A stretch of 64,000 nucleotides of DNA from Mesorhizobium sp. (GTDB taxonomy: Bacteria > Pseudomonadota > Alphaproteobacteria > Rhizobiales > Rhizobiaceae): contig NZ_SUGA01000012.1 of NCBI RefSeq assembly GCF_004963255.1, forward strand, positions 1-64,000. Reading direction: 5' to 3'. The translations under genes were made by a program, and so were the position numbers. A model generated the notes under the pieces. That model did not search any database and was not told the DNA's origin. It was given only the letters and a program-made list of their open reading frames with translations. This document shows, one piece after another, positions 53,945 to 63,175 of the stretch (position 1 is the stretch's first letter; each line of letters starts with the position of its first letter).

Positions 53945-54634
53945 TCAGAACGTCTCGACCCAAGGCCTCAGCTCGACCTCGAAGCTCCAGGCGCTGCGAT
54001 GCTGGCGATGGACGGCGAGGTAGGTCTCGGCGATCGCGTCGGGCGAGAGGCGGCGGTCGGGGCGGTCGGGCTCGGGCGCCTGTCCGGCCGGCTCGATCTG
54101 GCCGTCGATGATGAAATGCGCGACGTGGATGTTCTTCGGGGAAAGCTCTCGCGCCATCGATTGCGCCAGCCCGCGCAGGCCGAATTTCGGCATGGCGAAA
54201 CCGGCCGAGCCGGAAAAGCCCTTGAGGCTCGCCGTGGCGCCGGTGAACAGGATTGAGCCGGAGCCGCGTGCAAGAAGCCGGCGCGCCGCTTGTTGGCCGA
54301 CCAGGAAGCCGCCATAGGCACCGACGAACAAAGCTTGCTTGACTGCCTCGGGATCGAGTTCGGCGATCGGCCCGCGTGTGCGGCCGCTGGCGTTGAAAAC
54401 CGCGATTTCGAGCGGGCCTGCCTTGTCGGCCGTGTCGAACAGCCGCTCGACGGAGGCCGTGTCGGACACATCGGTTTCGACGGCCAGCGCGCCGGTTTCC
54501 TTCGCCAGCGTCGCCAATTTGTCGACATTGCGCGCAGCGAGAACGACGCGGAAGCCTTCCTGAGTGAGAAGCCGCGCCAGCGAGGCGCTTAAGCCGGAGC
54601 CGGCGCCCGCGATCACTGCAACATTGGCTGCCAT
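53945..54634 (-). CDS. SDR-fold oxidoreductase with FxxxK in place of YxxxK
   Basis: A 229-residue Rossmann protein with AGAGSGLSASLARLL (cofactor loop), LAARNVDKL and NASGRTRGP. At the catalytic position it reads FAMPK, so Tyr is replaced by Phe while Lys is kept. The C-terminus HRQHRSAWSFEVELRPW is typical of a proteobacterial SDR subgroup in which this replacement is usual. It may bind NAD(P) without classical dehydrogenase activity. AAGGAG lies 9 nt before the ATG. It is divergent from anmK. Confidence 0.85.
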   Translation of the reverse strand: MAANVAVIAGAGSGLSASLARLLTQEGFRVVLAARNVDKLATLAKETGALAVETDVSDTASVERLFDTADKAGPLEIAVFNASGRTRGPIAELDPEAVKQALFVGAYGGFLVGQQAARRLLARGSGSILFTGATASLKGFSGSAGFAMPKFGLRGLAQSMARELSPKNIHVAHFIIDGQIEPAGQAPEPDRPDRRLSPDAIAETYLAVHRQHRSAWSFEVELRPWVETF

Positions 54635-54825
54635 GGCATTTTTCTCCTTGAGACAGGTCGGCGACGGTCGTGCAGGCTCGCGCCTTCGGCGGCAAGAGGC
54701 AAGAACGTGGTTGCTCGATTTTCGCCATTTGGCGCAAAAGGCCGCCGGCAAGGGCGAGCCGAAAGACTTGCCTGCCGCGCCGATCCGTCCGACACGTGGT
54801 TGGACGACGATTCGGGGACAAGACC

Positions 54826-55941
54826 ATGGAACCAATCTGGGCCGTCGGCCTGATGACCGGAACGGTGCTCGACGGCAATATCGACGTGGCGCTGATCAAG
54901 ACGGATGGCGAGCGCATCGCCGACACCGGCGCATACACGCTGGCCCCCTACCCGCAATCGATCCGCGCCTTGCTCGAAGAGACGCTGCGCCAGGCGCGCG
55001 CCTGGAATTTCGAGGGACCGGAGCCGGTGATTTTTCGCGAGGCAGAGGAGGCGCTGACGCGGGCGCAGTCGGCGGCGGTCAAGGATCTGGTCGAGAGCCA
55101 GGGCATGCGCATGGCCGAGATCGGCGTCGTTGGCTTCCACGGCCAGACGGTGCTGCATCGCGCGCCGCAGCCGGGGCGGATCGGCCGCACGCGCCAGCTC
55201 GGCGACGGCGAGCTGATGGCTTCGCTGCTCGGCACCAAGGTGGCCTATGACTTCCGCTCGGCCGATGTCGCGGCCGGCGGGCAAGGCGCGCCTCTGGCCG
55301 CCGCCTATCATGCGGCGCTGCTCAAGGAAGCCGATCCGAGCGGCGACACCGCCGTGCTCAATCTCGGCGGGGTCGGCAACATCACCTGGTGGGACGGCAA
55401 GGACAATATCGTCGCCTTCGACACCGGGCCAGCCAACGCGCCGGTCAATGACTTCGTCAAGTCGAAAGGCCTCGGCGAGATGGACCGCGACGGCAGGCTG
55501 GCGGCTGCCGGCAAGGTCGATGAGGAACGGCTCGCCAGGCTCTTGCAGCATCCATACCTGACTAAGCCCTACCCGAAATCCCTCGACCGCTTCGACTTCA
55601 CCGCGGCGATGGCCGAGGGGCTGAACGCCGAGGACGGCGCGGCGACGCTGACGGCCTTCACTGTGTCGGCCGTGGGCAAGGCGCTCGACCTGTTGCCACG
55701 CCGGCCGAAGCGGCTGGCGGTCAGCGGCGGCGGCCGCCATAACCCAACGATGATGGCGATGCTCGAAAGCCGCGCCGGGGTCGAAGTGGTTCAGGCCGAG
55801 ACGCTCGGATGGAAGGGCGACGCGGTGGAAGCGGAATGTTTTGCTTTCCTCGCCGTGCGCGTGCTGCGCGGCCTGCCGATCAGCTTTCCGAGCACCACCG
55901 GCGCGCCCGAGCCGCTGCGCGGCGGAAAGCTGACGGGCTGA
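54826..55941 (+). CDS. anmK: Anhydro-N-acetylmuramic acid kinase
   Basis: A 371-residue sugar kinase of the actin-like ATPase fold. It opens and phosphorylates 1,6-anhydro-MurNAc to MurNAc-6-P during cell-wall recycling. Marks: [17 protein letters not shown] (phosphate 1), [34 protein letters not shown] and [14 protein letters not shown]. The ATG at 54826 gives the family N-terminus. It is followed directly by a convergent GNAT gene (0 bp between stops). Confidence 0.94.
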   Translation: MEPIWAVGLMTGTVLDGNIDVALIKTDGERIADTGAYTLAPYPQSIRALLEETLRQARAWNFEGPEPVIFREAEEALTRAQSAAVKDLVESQGMRMAEIGVVGFHGQTVLHRAPQPGRIGRTRQLGDGELMASLLGTKVAYDFRSADVAAGGQGAPLAAAYHAALLKEADPSGDTAVLNLGGVGNITWWDGKDNIVAFDTGPANAPVNDFVKSKGLGEMDRDGRLAAAGKVDEERLARLLQHPYLTKPYPKSLDRFDFTAAMAEGLNAEDGAATLTAFTVSAVGKALDLLPRRPKRLAVSGGGRHNPTMMAMLESRAGVEVVQAETLGWKGDAVEAECFAFLAVRVLRGLPISFPSTTGAPEPLRGGKLTG

Positions 55942-56367
55942 TCAGGGCGACAGTTTCTTCTGCAGGAAGACGCGGCTGCGGCCAACCGGGAAATCGGGCA
56001 ATTCGCCGAACGGCTGGTAGCCCTGACGCCGATAGACCTTTTCGGCAATTGGATTGAAAGTGTCGATCCAGGCGCCATGGCAGCCGCGCGCGACAGCTTC
56101 CTGTTCGGCGGCGTCGAGCATGCCGGCGGCAATGCCTTTTCCGCGCAGCCTTTCGTCGACCCACAGCCACTGCACGTAAAGCCAGCCCCAGGCGGTGTAG
56201 CCGGATATGCCGGCGACGACGCCGCTGTGCTCGTCGCGCACGAAGACAACGAGAGGCTTCCGGCCTGAGGGGCCGACGTCGCCATCATTGAAAGCGGTGA
56301 GACTTTCGCCCAGGAAAGCAAGGTCCCGCGGCAGGGGCTCGGCGGTGATCTCGAGCGTCGTCTTCAT
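55942..56367 (-). CDS. GNAT family N-acetyltransferase
   Basis: A 141-residue acetyl-CoA-dependent acyltransferase. Motif A is WVDERLRGKGIAAGMLDAAE (the Q/RxxGxA pyrophosphate loop is RGKGIA), followed by DTFNPIAEKVYRRQGY (motif B). Subgroup and substrate are not recognisable. Convergent with anmK. Confidence 0.9.
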   Translation of the reverse strand: MKTTLEITAEPLPRDLAFLGESLTAFNDGDVGPSGRKPLVVFVRDEHSGVVAGISGYTAWGWLYVQWLWVDERLRGKGIAAGMLDAAEQEAVARGCHGAWIDTFNPIAEKVYRRQGYQPFGELPDFPVGRSRVFLQKKLSP

Positions 56368-56425
56368 CGGCTGCGACTCCGGTTCGCAAGCCAGCCTTAG
56401 CGAAGGTGTGAACGCAGATGCAAGC

Positions 56426-57583
56426 CTATTGCCGGGTGGACGACCGCCATGCCGCCGCGCCCGCCGCCACCAGCATCAATCCAGCGGCGACCAGGGCGCA
56501 GTTGGCGAAGCCGAGGCTCGTGTAGAGCGGGCCGAAGCCTGCCGTGCCGACGGTGACGGCGAGATAGGTGACCGCGCTGTTCAGTCCCATGATGGTGCCG
56601 CGCCGCGACGGGTCGAGCGCGGTGAGGCGCATGACCAGCACGTTCAGCCCGAAATGGTTGGTCAAGCCCCAGACGGCGATCGTCGCGATCAACGGGCCGA
56701 AGCCGCCACTCGCCAGGGCGATCGCGACATAGACGGCGGCGACCAGCAGATAGGCGAAGGGCATGACACGGCGGGCGCCGAGCCGATCGATGACGCCATC
56801 CAGCAAGGCGGCCGCGCCGAAGCCCAGGCCATAGGCGACCGCCGCAAGGCCATTGGCGCTTACCGGCTCGCCGAGGGCTTCATGGAAATGATCGCCGAGA
56901 TAGCCATAGACGCCATAGAAGGCGGTCATGAAGGCGCCGCAGGCAATGAGCAACGGCAGGATGCCGGGAACGGCGAGCGCGCCGAGCGGCGACGGCGCGG
57001 GACCGCTTTTCCTGGTGTCGTGCAGAGAGCTCATCGCCAGGCCGGCGACGACCGCTGCCGCAAGCAACGCCACGGCCGCGAAGACAGCCCGCCAATGGAT
57101 GAGATCGGCGAGCACCGCGGACAGCGAGACGCCGGCGACCATCGAGAGCGTCCAGCCGGTCAGCACGACACCGATGGTGCCGCTCTCGCGGCCGGGCGGC
57201 GCGATCGCGGCCGAGCTGGCGTAGATCGCCGGCATGGCGATGCCGGCGGCAATGCCGGCAACGAGTTGGGCGGCGACCAGGGTCGTCACCGTCGGCGCGA
57301 GCGCGCTGGCGACGAGTGCCAGCGCCAGCAGCAGCAAGGCGCCCTGCAGCATGCGCCGCGCGCCGATGCGGTCGATGTAGCGGGCAAGAAAGAGCGCGCT
57401 GGCCGAGGTGCCGAGGCCGAAGGCGGCGGCGGCTGTCATCACCGCCGGCACGCTGGCGCCGAACGACGCCGCGACGGCCGGCGCGATCGGACCCAGAACC
57501 AGCGAATTGGAGCCGATGACGGCGATGCAGCCGGTCAGCAGATAGGCGGTGGCGGGAATGGGCGCGCGCGGCGCGTCAGTCAT
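56426..57583 (-). CDS. MFS transporter
   Basis: A 385-residue major facilitator protein with 12 hydrophobic segments, FLARYIDRIGARRM between TM2 and TM3 and GVIDRLGARRVMP in the second half, which is the duplicated MFS loop. It resembles drug/sugar-efflux DHA1 carriers. The ATG at 57583 is preferred because the longer start at 57610 would leave only a few bases of promoter between it and the divergent Lrp-type gene. That regulator probably controls it, which fits amino-acid export. Confidence 0.88.
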   Translation of the reverse strand: MTDAPRAPIPATAYLLTGCIAVIGSNSLVLGPIAPAVAASFGASVPAVMTAAAAFGLGTSASALFLARYIDRIGARRMLQGALLLLALALVASALAPTVTTLVAAQLVAGIAAGIAMPAIYASSAAIAPPGRESGTIGVVLTGWTLSMVAGVSLSAVLADLIHWRAVFAAVALLAAAVVAGLAMSSLHDTRKSGPAPSPLGALAVPGILPLLIACGAFMTAFYGVYGYLGDHFHEALGEPVSANGLAAVAYGLGFGAAALLDGVIDRLGARRVMPFAYLLVAAVYVAIALASGGFGPLIATIAVWGLTNHFGLNVLVMRLTALDPSRRGTIMGLNSAVTYLAVTVGTAGFGPLYTSLGFANCALVAAGLMLVAAGAAAWRSSTRQ

Positions 57584-57658
57584 AAAAGCTGATTGATTGC
57601 TATTCGACATATCATCATAATGGCCGAATTAAATTCCGCAGCAACGGATAATTTCCAT

Positions 57659-58198
57659 ATGGACGCAGAAACAGATGACATTCAGCGGAACAAGCAACCG
57701 GCCCGTGACATCGACCCGATCGACCGAAAAATATTAGGCGTTCTCGTCGAGGACGCGACCATCAGCTACGCCGATCTGGGCGAGCGCGTCGGCCTGTCGC
57801 CGCCAGCGGCGCATGAGCGGGTCAAGCGGCTGAAGCGCAGCGGCGCCATCCGCACCACCTCGGCGATCATCGATCCAAGGGCGGTGAAGAAGCCGCTGCT
57901 CGCCTTCGTGCATATCGACACCAGAGGCTGGGGCAAGACGCCGGAGCTGATGGCGGTCTCCAAATATCCGGAGGTCGAGGAGATCCACACGGTTGCCGGC
58001 GACACCTGCATGCTGCTCAAGGTGCGCACCGAGGACACGCGGGCGCTCGAAGGCCTGCTCGCCCGTCTCTACGACACGCCCGGCGTCACCTCGACGCGCA
58101 GCTATGTCGTGCTGTCGACCTATCTCGAGCGTCCGGTGCAGCCGGAGATCACCAGCGAATGGCCGGCGCCGAAACATATGGCGACGCCCATGTATTAG
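57659..58198 (+). CDS. Lrp/AsnC family transcriptional regulator
   Basis: A 179-residue regulator: helix-turn-helix (IDPIDRKILGVLVEDATISYADLGERVGLSPPAAHERVKRL) and a RAM ligand domain (VEEIHTVAGDTCMLLKVRTED, PGVTSTRSYVVL). The ATG at 57659 is chosen to leave a 75-bp divergent control region; a start at 57620 is possible. ATTCG and CGAAT flank that region as a possible Lrp site. It overlaps the end of the convergent membrane protein gene by 4 bp. Confidence 0.9.
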   Translation: MDAETDDIQRNKQPARDIDPIDRKILGVLVEDATISYADLGERVGLSPPAAHERVKRLKRSGAIRTTSAIIDPRAVKKPLLAFVHIDTRGWGKTPELMAVSKYPEVEEIHTVAGDTCMLLKVRTEDTRALEGLLARLYDTPGVTSTRSYVVLSTYLERPVQPEITSEWPAPKHMATPMY

Positions 58199-58698
58199 GC
58201 CGTCGCCGGCTGATGGCGCCTGGAACGCGCCAGCAGATATAAGGCCGCGACATGCGTGATCATCAGCAGCGGCACGTAGATGACCGGGATCGCGTAGGTC
58301 GCGCCCAACTGGCCGGCATGGCTGGGAAGGTCGAGCATGACGCCATGATAGTAATCGCCGACAAGGTCGATCACGCCCACGACATTGAAGGCGACGACGA
58401 GGGGCCAGAAGATCGCGGGCCTCGCCACCGCGAGCAGCGCCAGCATGGCGATGAGCCCGGTCGCGAAGTCGCCATAGGCGGCGAAGCTTGCGAAGCCAGG
58501 AGCAAGGTCGGGGCCGACAACGCCTGGGATCAGGAAGACGAGCCCGAAGAAGCGAAAGCTGTGCAACGTTGCGATGACGCGCTGCGCTTCTATCGGTTCC
58601 ATCGACCTCAGTCTCGGCCAGATATAGGCGGCGAAGCAAAGCAGCCATGGCACGTAGCCGAGCCCAAGTTGGATGTTCAGGATCATCGCCGGTGACAT
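58195..58698 (-). CDS. Hypothetical membrane protein
   Basis: A 167-residue protein with five likely membrane helices and few charged residues. No named family is recognised; the layout resembles small DUF-type integral membrane proteins. AGGAGG lies 5 nt before the ATG at 58698. It starts 9 bp after the methyltransferase gene and is evidently co-transcribed with it. Function unknown. Confidence 0.8.
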   Translation of the reverse strand: MSPAMILNIQLGLGYVPWLLCFAAYIWPRLRSMEPIEAQRVIATLHSFRFFGLVFLIPGVVGPDLAPGFASFAAYGDFATGLIAMLALLAVARPAIFWPLVVAFNVVGVIDLVGDYYHGVMLDLPSHAGQLGATYAIPVIYVPLLMITHVAALYLLARSRRHQPATA

Positions 58699-58707
58699 CC
58701 GCACCTC

Positions 58708-59538
58708 CTATAAAGCCTTGGTGGGAACGGCTTCGAACACTGCTGTCAGAATGCCCAGCCGCTCTTCCATGAGATTGCGCCCGAGATTGGTGGTGAGTTC
58801 GGCGAAACCCTTCCCCATGACGACGCCGAGATTGAGCGACGTCGGACCGGAGGCGCGGAGTTCGGCGAACCAGGCCTTGGCTATGGCCGTGTCGTCGCGG
58901 CGGACCAGCGTGCCGAAGCCGGCGGCTTCAACCGCCTCGCAAGTCGCTTCGGCGGTCAGCAGGAAGCTTTCGCCCGGCGTCTTCGCCCACGGAACCGGAT
59001 AGAGCGGATCGCCGCCATTCAGCACGACGTCGAAGGTGGCGAATTTTCCGCCCGGTTTCAGCACGCGCTTGATCTCGCGGTAGAGTAGCGGCCGATCGGC
59101 GATGTTCATCGCCACATGCTGCAGAAGCACGGCGTCGAAGCGGCCATCCTCGAAGGGCAGCTCCAGCGCACTGCCGGTTTTGAACGACACCTTGCCGTCC
59201 TGCCCGGTCCGCGCGGTCAGATAGCGCGCGGCTTCGACGAAGGGCTCGCTGAGATCGACGCCGGTCACCTCACAGCCATGGGTCGCCGCCAGGAAGCGGG
59301 CGGGACCGCCGACGCCCGACCCGACGTCGAGCACCGACATGTCGGCGGTGATGACCGCCAGATTGGCGAGCTCGGCCGTCGCGGCGAGCCCGCGGGTGTG
59401 GAACTGGTCTAGCGACGCCAATTGCTCGGGCTTCAACCGCTGTTCCTCCGGTCCAAAGACCGCCAGCGCGGTCTTCAATCGATCGGTCAGGCCGGTCGCG
59501 CGGTAGTGATCGCGCACGCGATCGAGTTCGTCGGTCAT
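58708..59538 (-). CDS. Class I SAM-dependent methyltransferase (UbiE/small-molecule type)
   Basis: A 276-residue methyltransferase. The SAM-binding motif I VLDVGSGVGGPARFLAA is near residue 70, GVDLSEPFVEAAR follows, and FDAVLLQHVAMNI plus LKPGGKFATFDV complete the core. The pattern is that of sarcosine/dimethylglycine or sterol-type small-molecule methyltransferases, but the substrate is unknown. GGGAAG precedes the ATG at 59538. It is divergent from a LysR gene (83 bp). Confidence 0.9.
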   Translation of the reverse strand: MTDELDRVRDHYRATGLTDRLKTALAVFGPEEQRLKPEQLASLDQFHTRGLAATAELANLAVITADMSVLDVGSGVGGPARFLAATHGCEVTGVDLSEPFVEAARYLTARTGQDGKVSFKTGSALELPFEDGRFDAVLLQHVAMNIADRPLLYREIKRVLKPGGKFATFDVVLNGGDPLYPVPWAKTPGESFLLTAEATCEAVEAAGFGTLVRRDDTAIAKAWFAELRASGPTSLNLGVVMGKGFAELTTNLGRNLMEERLGILTAVFEAVPTKAL

Positions 59539-59621
59539 TGCCACTTCCCTTCAGGCTTCCAGGTCAGCAAGAGATACGACCGCTTTCTGCCGGCAACTAT
59601 CCGCGATAATGTCGATGGGTC

Positions 59622-60575
59622 ATGAAGCAGAACTTCACAGTCAGGCATGGCGCGCTCGACGGCGTCGAAGCCTTCTTGAGTGTTGCGAAACATCGCAATT
59701 TCCGCAAGGCAGCGGCAGAGCTCGCCGTCACCCCGTCAGCGATCAGCCAGGCGATACGCACGCTGGAGGGGCGCATCGGCGCCGCCCTTTTCATCCGCAC
59801 GACACGCAGCGTCGGTCTCACCGAAGCCGGCGAACGGTTTTTCGCGCGCGCCCGGCCGGCCTTCGAGGAGCTGATCGCCGCGAGCGAGATCGCCCGCGGG
59901 ATGGGCGAGCGGCCGGTCGGGCTGTTGCGTCTTTCGGTACCGCCAGCGGTGGTGCCGGTGCTGCTGGAGCCGATGATCGCCTCCTTCTGCCAGACCTATC
60001 CCGAGATCGAGCTGGAAATTGTCGCCAGCGGCGAACTGGCCGATCTCGCCGCCGAAGGATTCGATGCCGGCATCCGCATGGGCGATCTGATCGCGCCCGA
60101 CATGGTCGCGGTCCGGCTGACGCCCTCCTTCCCGATGGTGGTCGTCGGCAGTCCCGATTATCTGCGCCGGCGCGCGGCGCCGGAGCGCATCGAGGATCTG
60201 CGCGACCATGCCTGCCTGCGCCTGCGTCGCTCGAACGGCTCGGTCGCGCCATGGTCCTTCGTCGACGGCAACAAGGCTGTCGAGGCGATCGTCTCCGGAC
60301 CGCTGATCGCGCATGACTATCCGTCGTTGCTCGGCGCGGCGATCCAGGGTGTGGGGCTGGCGCAGGTGCCGAGCCCAATCGCCGAAGCGCCGATCGCCGA
60401 CGGGCGCCTGCAGGCGCTGCTCGGCCGCTTCGCGGTGACCACACCGGGCGTTTTTCTCTATTACCCGGAACGACACCAGGTGCTGCCGAAGCTGCGCGCT
60501 TTCATCGACCACATAAGGCAGCCGGGTGGAGCCGAGGCTCCCGCGAAGCGATCGGGCAGGCAGCGGCAAAGCTGA
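59622..60575 (+). CDS. LysR family transcriptional regulator
   Basis: A 317-residue LysR regulator with the winged helix at 14-70 (FLSVAKHRNFRKAAAELAVTPSAISQAIRTLEGRIG) and an effector domain of the substrate-binding type. The basic C-terminal tail (KRSGRQRQS) is extra. Divergent from the methyltransferase gene, which is its likely target. Confidence 0.92.
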   Translation: MKQNFTVRHGALDGVEAFLSVAKHRNFRKAAAELAVTPSAISQAIRTLEGRIGAALFIRTTRSVGLTEAGERFFARARPAFEELIAASEIARGMGERPVGLLRLSVPPAVVPVLLEPMIASFCQTYPEIELEIVASGELADLAAEGFDAGIRMGDLIAPDMVAVRLTPSFPMVVVGSPDYLRRRAAPERIEDLRDHACLRLRRSNGSVAPWSFVDGNKAVEAIVSGPLIAHDYPSLLGAAIQGVGLAQVPSPIAEAPIADGRLQALLGRFAVTTPGVFLYYPERHQVLPKLRAFIDHIRQPGGAEAPAKRSGRQRQS

Positions 60576-60593
60576 TGCTTCAAATCCGACGGT

Positions 60594-61742
60594 TTACTGG
60601 GCCGGCTGTGTCCGCGGATATTCGAGTTGCATGGCGACGAAATCGGTGGTGCGCGCTCCGTAGCGCGCCGTGATATCCTCGAGCGTCCGGTCCAGCGCTT
60701 TTGCCGGCGGCGTATCCGACATGGCTGAAACCTTCCGATCTACCGGCCAATCGCTCGCAACCTGATCGGGCAGGATGCGGATGCCGGCGCGGCTGACGAC
60801 AGCGCCATCCTTGGCGGCAAAGGTGACGGCGCGGGAGCGAAAGGTCCGCGACCAGGCGTCGGCCGCCAGCGCCAGCGATACCTCGTCCATGCCCGGCGTC
60901 AGCGGAATGCCGAGCTGCTCATGATTGAAGAAGGCGAGCGTGTTGCCGATCGCCGTCAGCGCGAAAGGCCGCGTGAATCTGAAGGCGCCGCTGTCGTGGC
61001 GCGCGTCCCAATGGACGAGGCCGAGATCGCGGGCGACGGCCTTGGCCTTGTCGCGGCCGGCAATCGCCTCGATCAGGGTCAGCATCATCGGCATCGACGC
61101 GGTGATGCCGGTCGTGGTCGCGACATTCCGGTCGACGACGTAGCGGCGGTCGGCGACATAGCGGACCGACGGATGTTTCTGGCGCAGCTCGCTCAGCGAA
61201 TACCAGTGTGTCGTCGCGCGCTTGCCGTCGAGCAATCCGCTGGCGCCGACCACCGTTGCGCCGACGCAGATGCCGATCACCATGGCGCCCTTGGCCGACT
61301 GGGCCCTGATCCATTTCAGCATGTCCGGATCGTCGTCGCGCATCATGGCGGGAACGACGACGTAGTCGGCGCCTTCCGGATGCTGAGCATCGAACACCGC
61401 CGTCGTGGCATCCGGCTCGACGCGCAAGGCCGGGTGCAGTTGCACAGGTCCCGGATGCGTCGCCAGCGCGACGACATCGGCGATGTCGGCGCGGCGCAGG
61501 ATGCCGTAAGGCATCAGATAGTCGGTGGTCTCGGTGCCATCGTTGACGCCGATGATCGCGATCAGTGGGCGCTGGCGCTTCGGCTTCAACGCCGCGAGCG
61601 TGGCGTCGGCCTCCTTGGCGTCGATTGCCGGCTGCGCCGCGGCCAGCGATGCCGAGGGCAGTGACAGCAGCCAGGCGGCACCGGCCGTAACGAAAATCAG
61701 GAGGACGCCCAGGGCGCTCCACAACACGATACGCAGGCTCAT
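60594..61742 (-). CDS. DJ-1/PfpI (GATase1-like) protein with membrane anchor
   Basis: A 382-residue protein. One N-terminal hydrophobic helix (IVLWSALGVLLIFVTAGAAWLL) anchors it or is a signal peptide. A DJ-1/PfpI domain follows, with the nucleophile-elbow Cys in IGICVGATVVGASGLLDG and ATTHWYSL, as in the ligand domain of GlxA regulators. There is no AraC-type DNA-binding part. The ATG at 61742 has GGAAGG upstream. It is divergent (83 bp) from a GlxA-type regulator with the same fold. Confidence 0.85.
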   Translation of the reverse strand: MSLRIVLWSALGVLLIFVTAGAAWLLSLPSASLAAAQPAIDAKEADATLAALKPKRQRPLIAIIGVNDGTETTDYLMPYGILRRADIADVVALATHPGPVQLHPALRVEPDATTAVFDAQHPEGADYVVVPAMMRDDDPDMLKWIRAQSAKGAMVIGICVGATVVGASGLLDGKRATTHWYSLSELRQKHPSVRYVADRRYVVDRNVATTTGITASMPMMLTLIEAIAGRDKAKAVARDLGLVHWDARHDSGAFRFTRPFALTAIGNTLAFFNHEQLGIPLTPGMDEVSLALAADAWSRTFRSRAVTFAAKDGAVVSRAGIRILPDQVASDWPVDRKVSAMSDTPPAKALDRTLEDITARYGARTTDFVAMQLEYPRTQPAQ

Positions 61743-61825
61743 GGCTAAATCCTTCCAAACGCTTGACCGGCAGGCTAGCTCCGATAGGTTTTGGCCGAAA
61801 TGACATATATCGGGCAAAAGCTGCC

Positions 61826-62760
61826 ATGCGCATGATTGGCATCATCATCCATCCAGGCTTCCAATTGCTGGACGTGGCCGGCCCCGCAGCAGCCTTCGAA
61901 CTGGCCGAGCACTATCAGCCCGGCAGCTACAGGCTCAGTATGCTGGCGCCGGGCGGCGGCGAGATCGAGAGCTCATCCGGCATGCGGCTGGCGGCCCGGC
62001 CCCTGTCCGACGCCGAGCCGCTCGACACGGCCATCATTTCCGGCGGTGAGATCATCCGCTCGATGGCCGCGGCACAGGAGATCGTCGCCTGGCTACGGCG
62101 TGCAAAGCTGCGCCGGACGGCAAGCGTGTGCACCGGCGCATGCTGGCGGAGGCAGGCCTGCTCGACGGGCGGTCCGCCACCACGCATTGGTGGAGCACCG
62201 ACGATTTCGCCCGCCGCTATCCGAAGGTGAAGCTCGACGCGGAGCGCATCTTCATCCAGGACGGCAGCGTGTGGACGTCGGCCGGGATCTCTGCCGGCAT
62301 CGACCTGGCGCTGGCGCTGATCGAGGACGATCTCGGCCCCGCGATCGCGCGTCGCACCGCGCAGCAGCTCGTGGTCCACCAGCGCCGTCCAGGCGGTCAA
62401 TCGCAATTTTCGGGCCTCGTGGAATTCGGCGGACGCTCGGGTCGTTTCGTCGAACTGATCGAATGGATGCGCGACAGACTCGCCGAGACGCTGACCGTCG
62501 AGCGCCTCGCCGATCAGGCCGCGATGAGCCCGAGGAACTTCGCTCGCGCCTTCACTGCGGAGACCGGCACGACACCGGCCAAGGCGGTGGAGCGGCTGCG
62601 CCTCGAAACCGCGCGCGTGGCGGTCGAGACCAGCAATGCGCCGCTCGACCGCATCGCCGAGGACAGTGGCTTCGGTGACGCCGGGCGCATGCGCCGCGCT
62701 TTCATGAGGAGCTTTGGCCAACCGCCGCAGGCGCTAAGGCGCGCGGCGGTGCGAAGGTGA
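61826..62760 (+). pseudogene. GlxA-type AraC regulator, frameshifted
   Basis: The first frame (61826 to about 62135) encodes the DJ-1-like half: MIGIIIHPGFQLLDVAGPAAAF to ASVCTGA. The reading then continues in another frame from about 62140 (MLAEAGLLDGRSATTHWW) to the AraC-type helix-turn-helix end at 62760 (SPRNFARAFTAETG, FGDAGRMRRAFMRSFG). Compared with the family string CTGAFxLAEAGLL, a 4-nt loss (or 1 nt in effect) at 62131-62140 explains the shift. Apart from this both halves look intact, so the damage is recent or a sequencing error. It would otherwise be about 312 residues. Confidence 0.85.
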
Positions 62761-62775
62761 CCGCCTCGGAAACCC

Positions 62776-63104
62776 TTATGCTAGCATTCTGCGGATCTCA
62801 TTGCGTTTTTCTTCAGTCAGACCCGAGAGCAAATTCTCGTCCAGATATCCTTGCCGGATGAGAATTGCGAAAATCATCGTCAGCTGCGAATAGCGATAGT
62901 CGAACGTCCGGTCCAAATCTCGACGTTGCTCCTTCAGATAGTCCTCAACCTCCCAAATTCGGAGGCCGTGGACGCGGCGTTCGCCCGTCTTTTGAATTCG
63001 GCCATGATGCTGGCCAGAGCCCTCTCAAGAGCTTTGTCATAGGCAGCACGGGCAACTTTCTTTTCGGAGGACGACCAACTGGGCTCATTCAAGGTCATAG
63101 ACAT
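62776..63104 (-). pseudogene. Small conserved hypothetical gene, frameshifted
   Basis: Frame one (63104 down to 62934) reads MSMTLNEPSWSSSEKKVARA, then AAYDKALERALASIMAEFKR. A one-base loss near 62955-62959 (in GAATTTGGG on the minus strand) joins it to WEVEDYLKEQRRDLDRTFDY and a tail ending NEIRRMLA at the TAA of 62776. The joined protein is about 109 residues, helical and charged. It resembles a small alphaproteobacterial family of unknown function that I recall only by pattern. The gap up to the XRE gene is otherwise empty. Confidence 0.65.
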
Positions 63105-63175
63105 CTTCCACGAAGGAGTCGGACAGCGGATATTACCCTAACCGGTTTGCCTTTGTGTCTGTTTGATGGTGGCTA

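Noticed and set aside
62851..63042. Plus-strand frames over 62851-63209
   Set aside because: They are shadows of the frameshifted minus-strand gene at 62776-63104, whose joined frame is much more protein-like.
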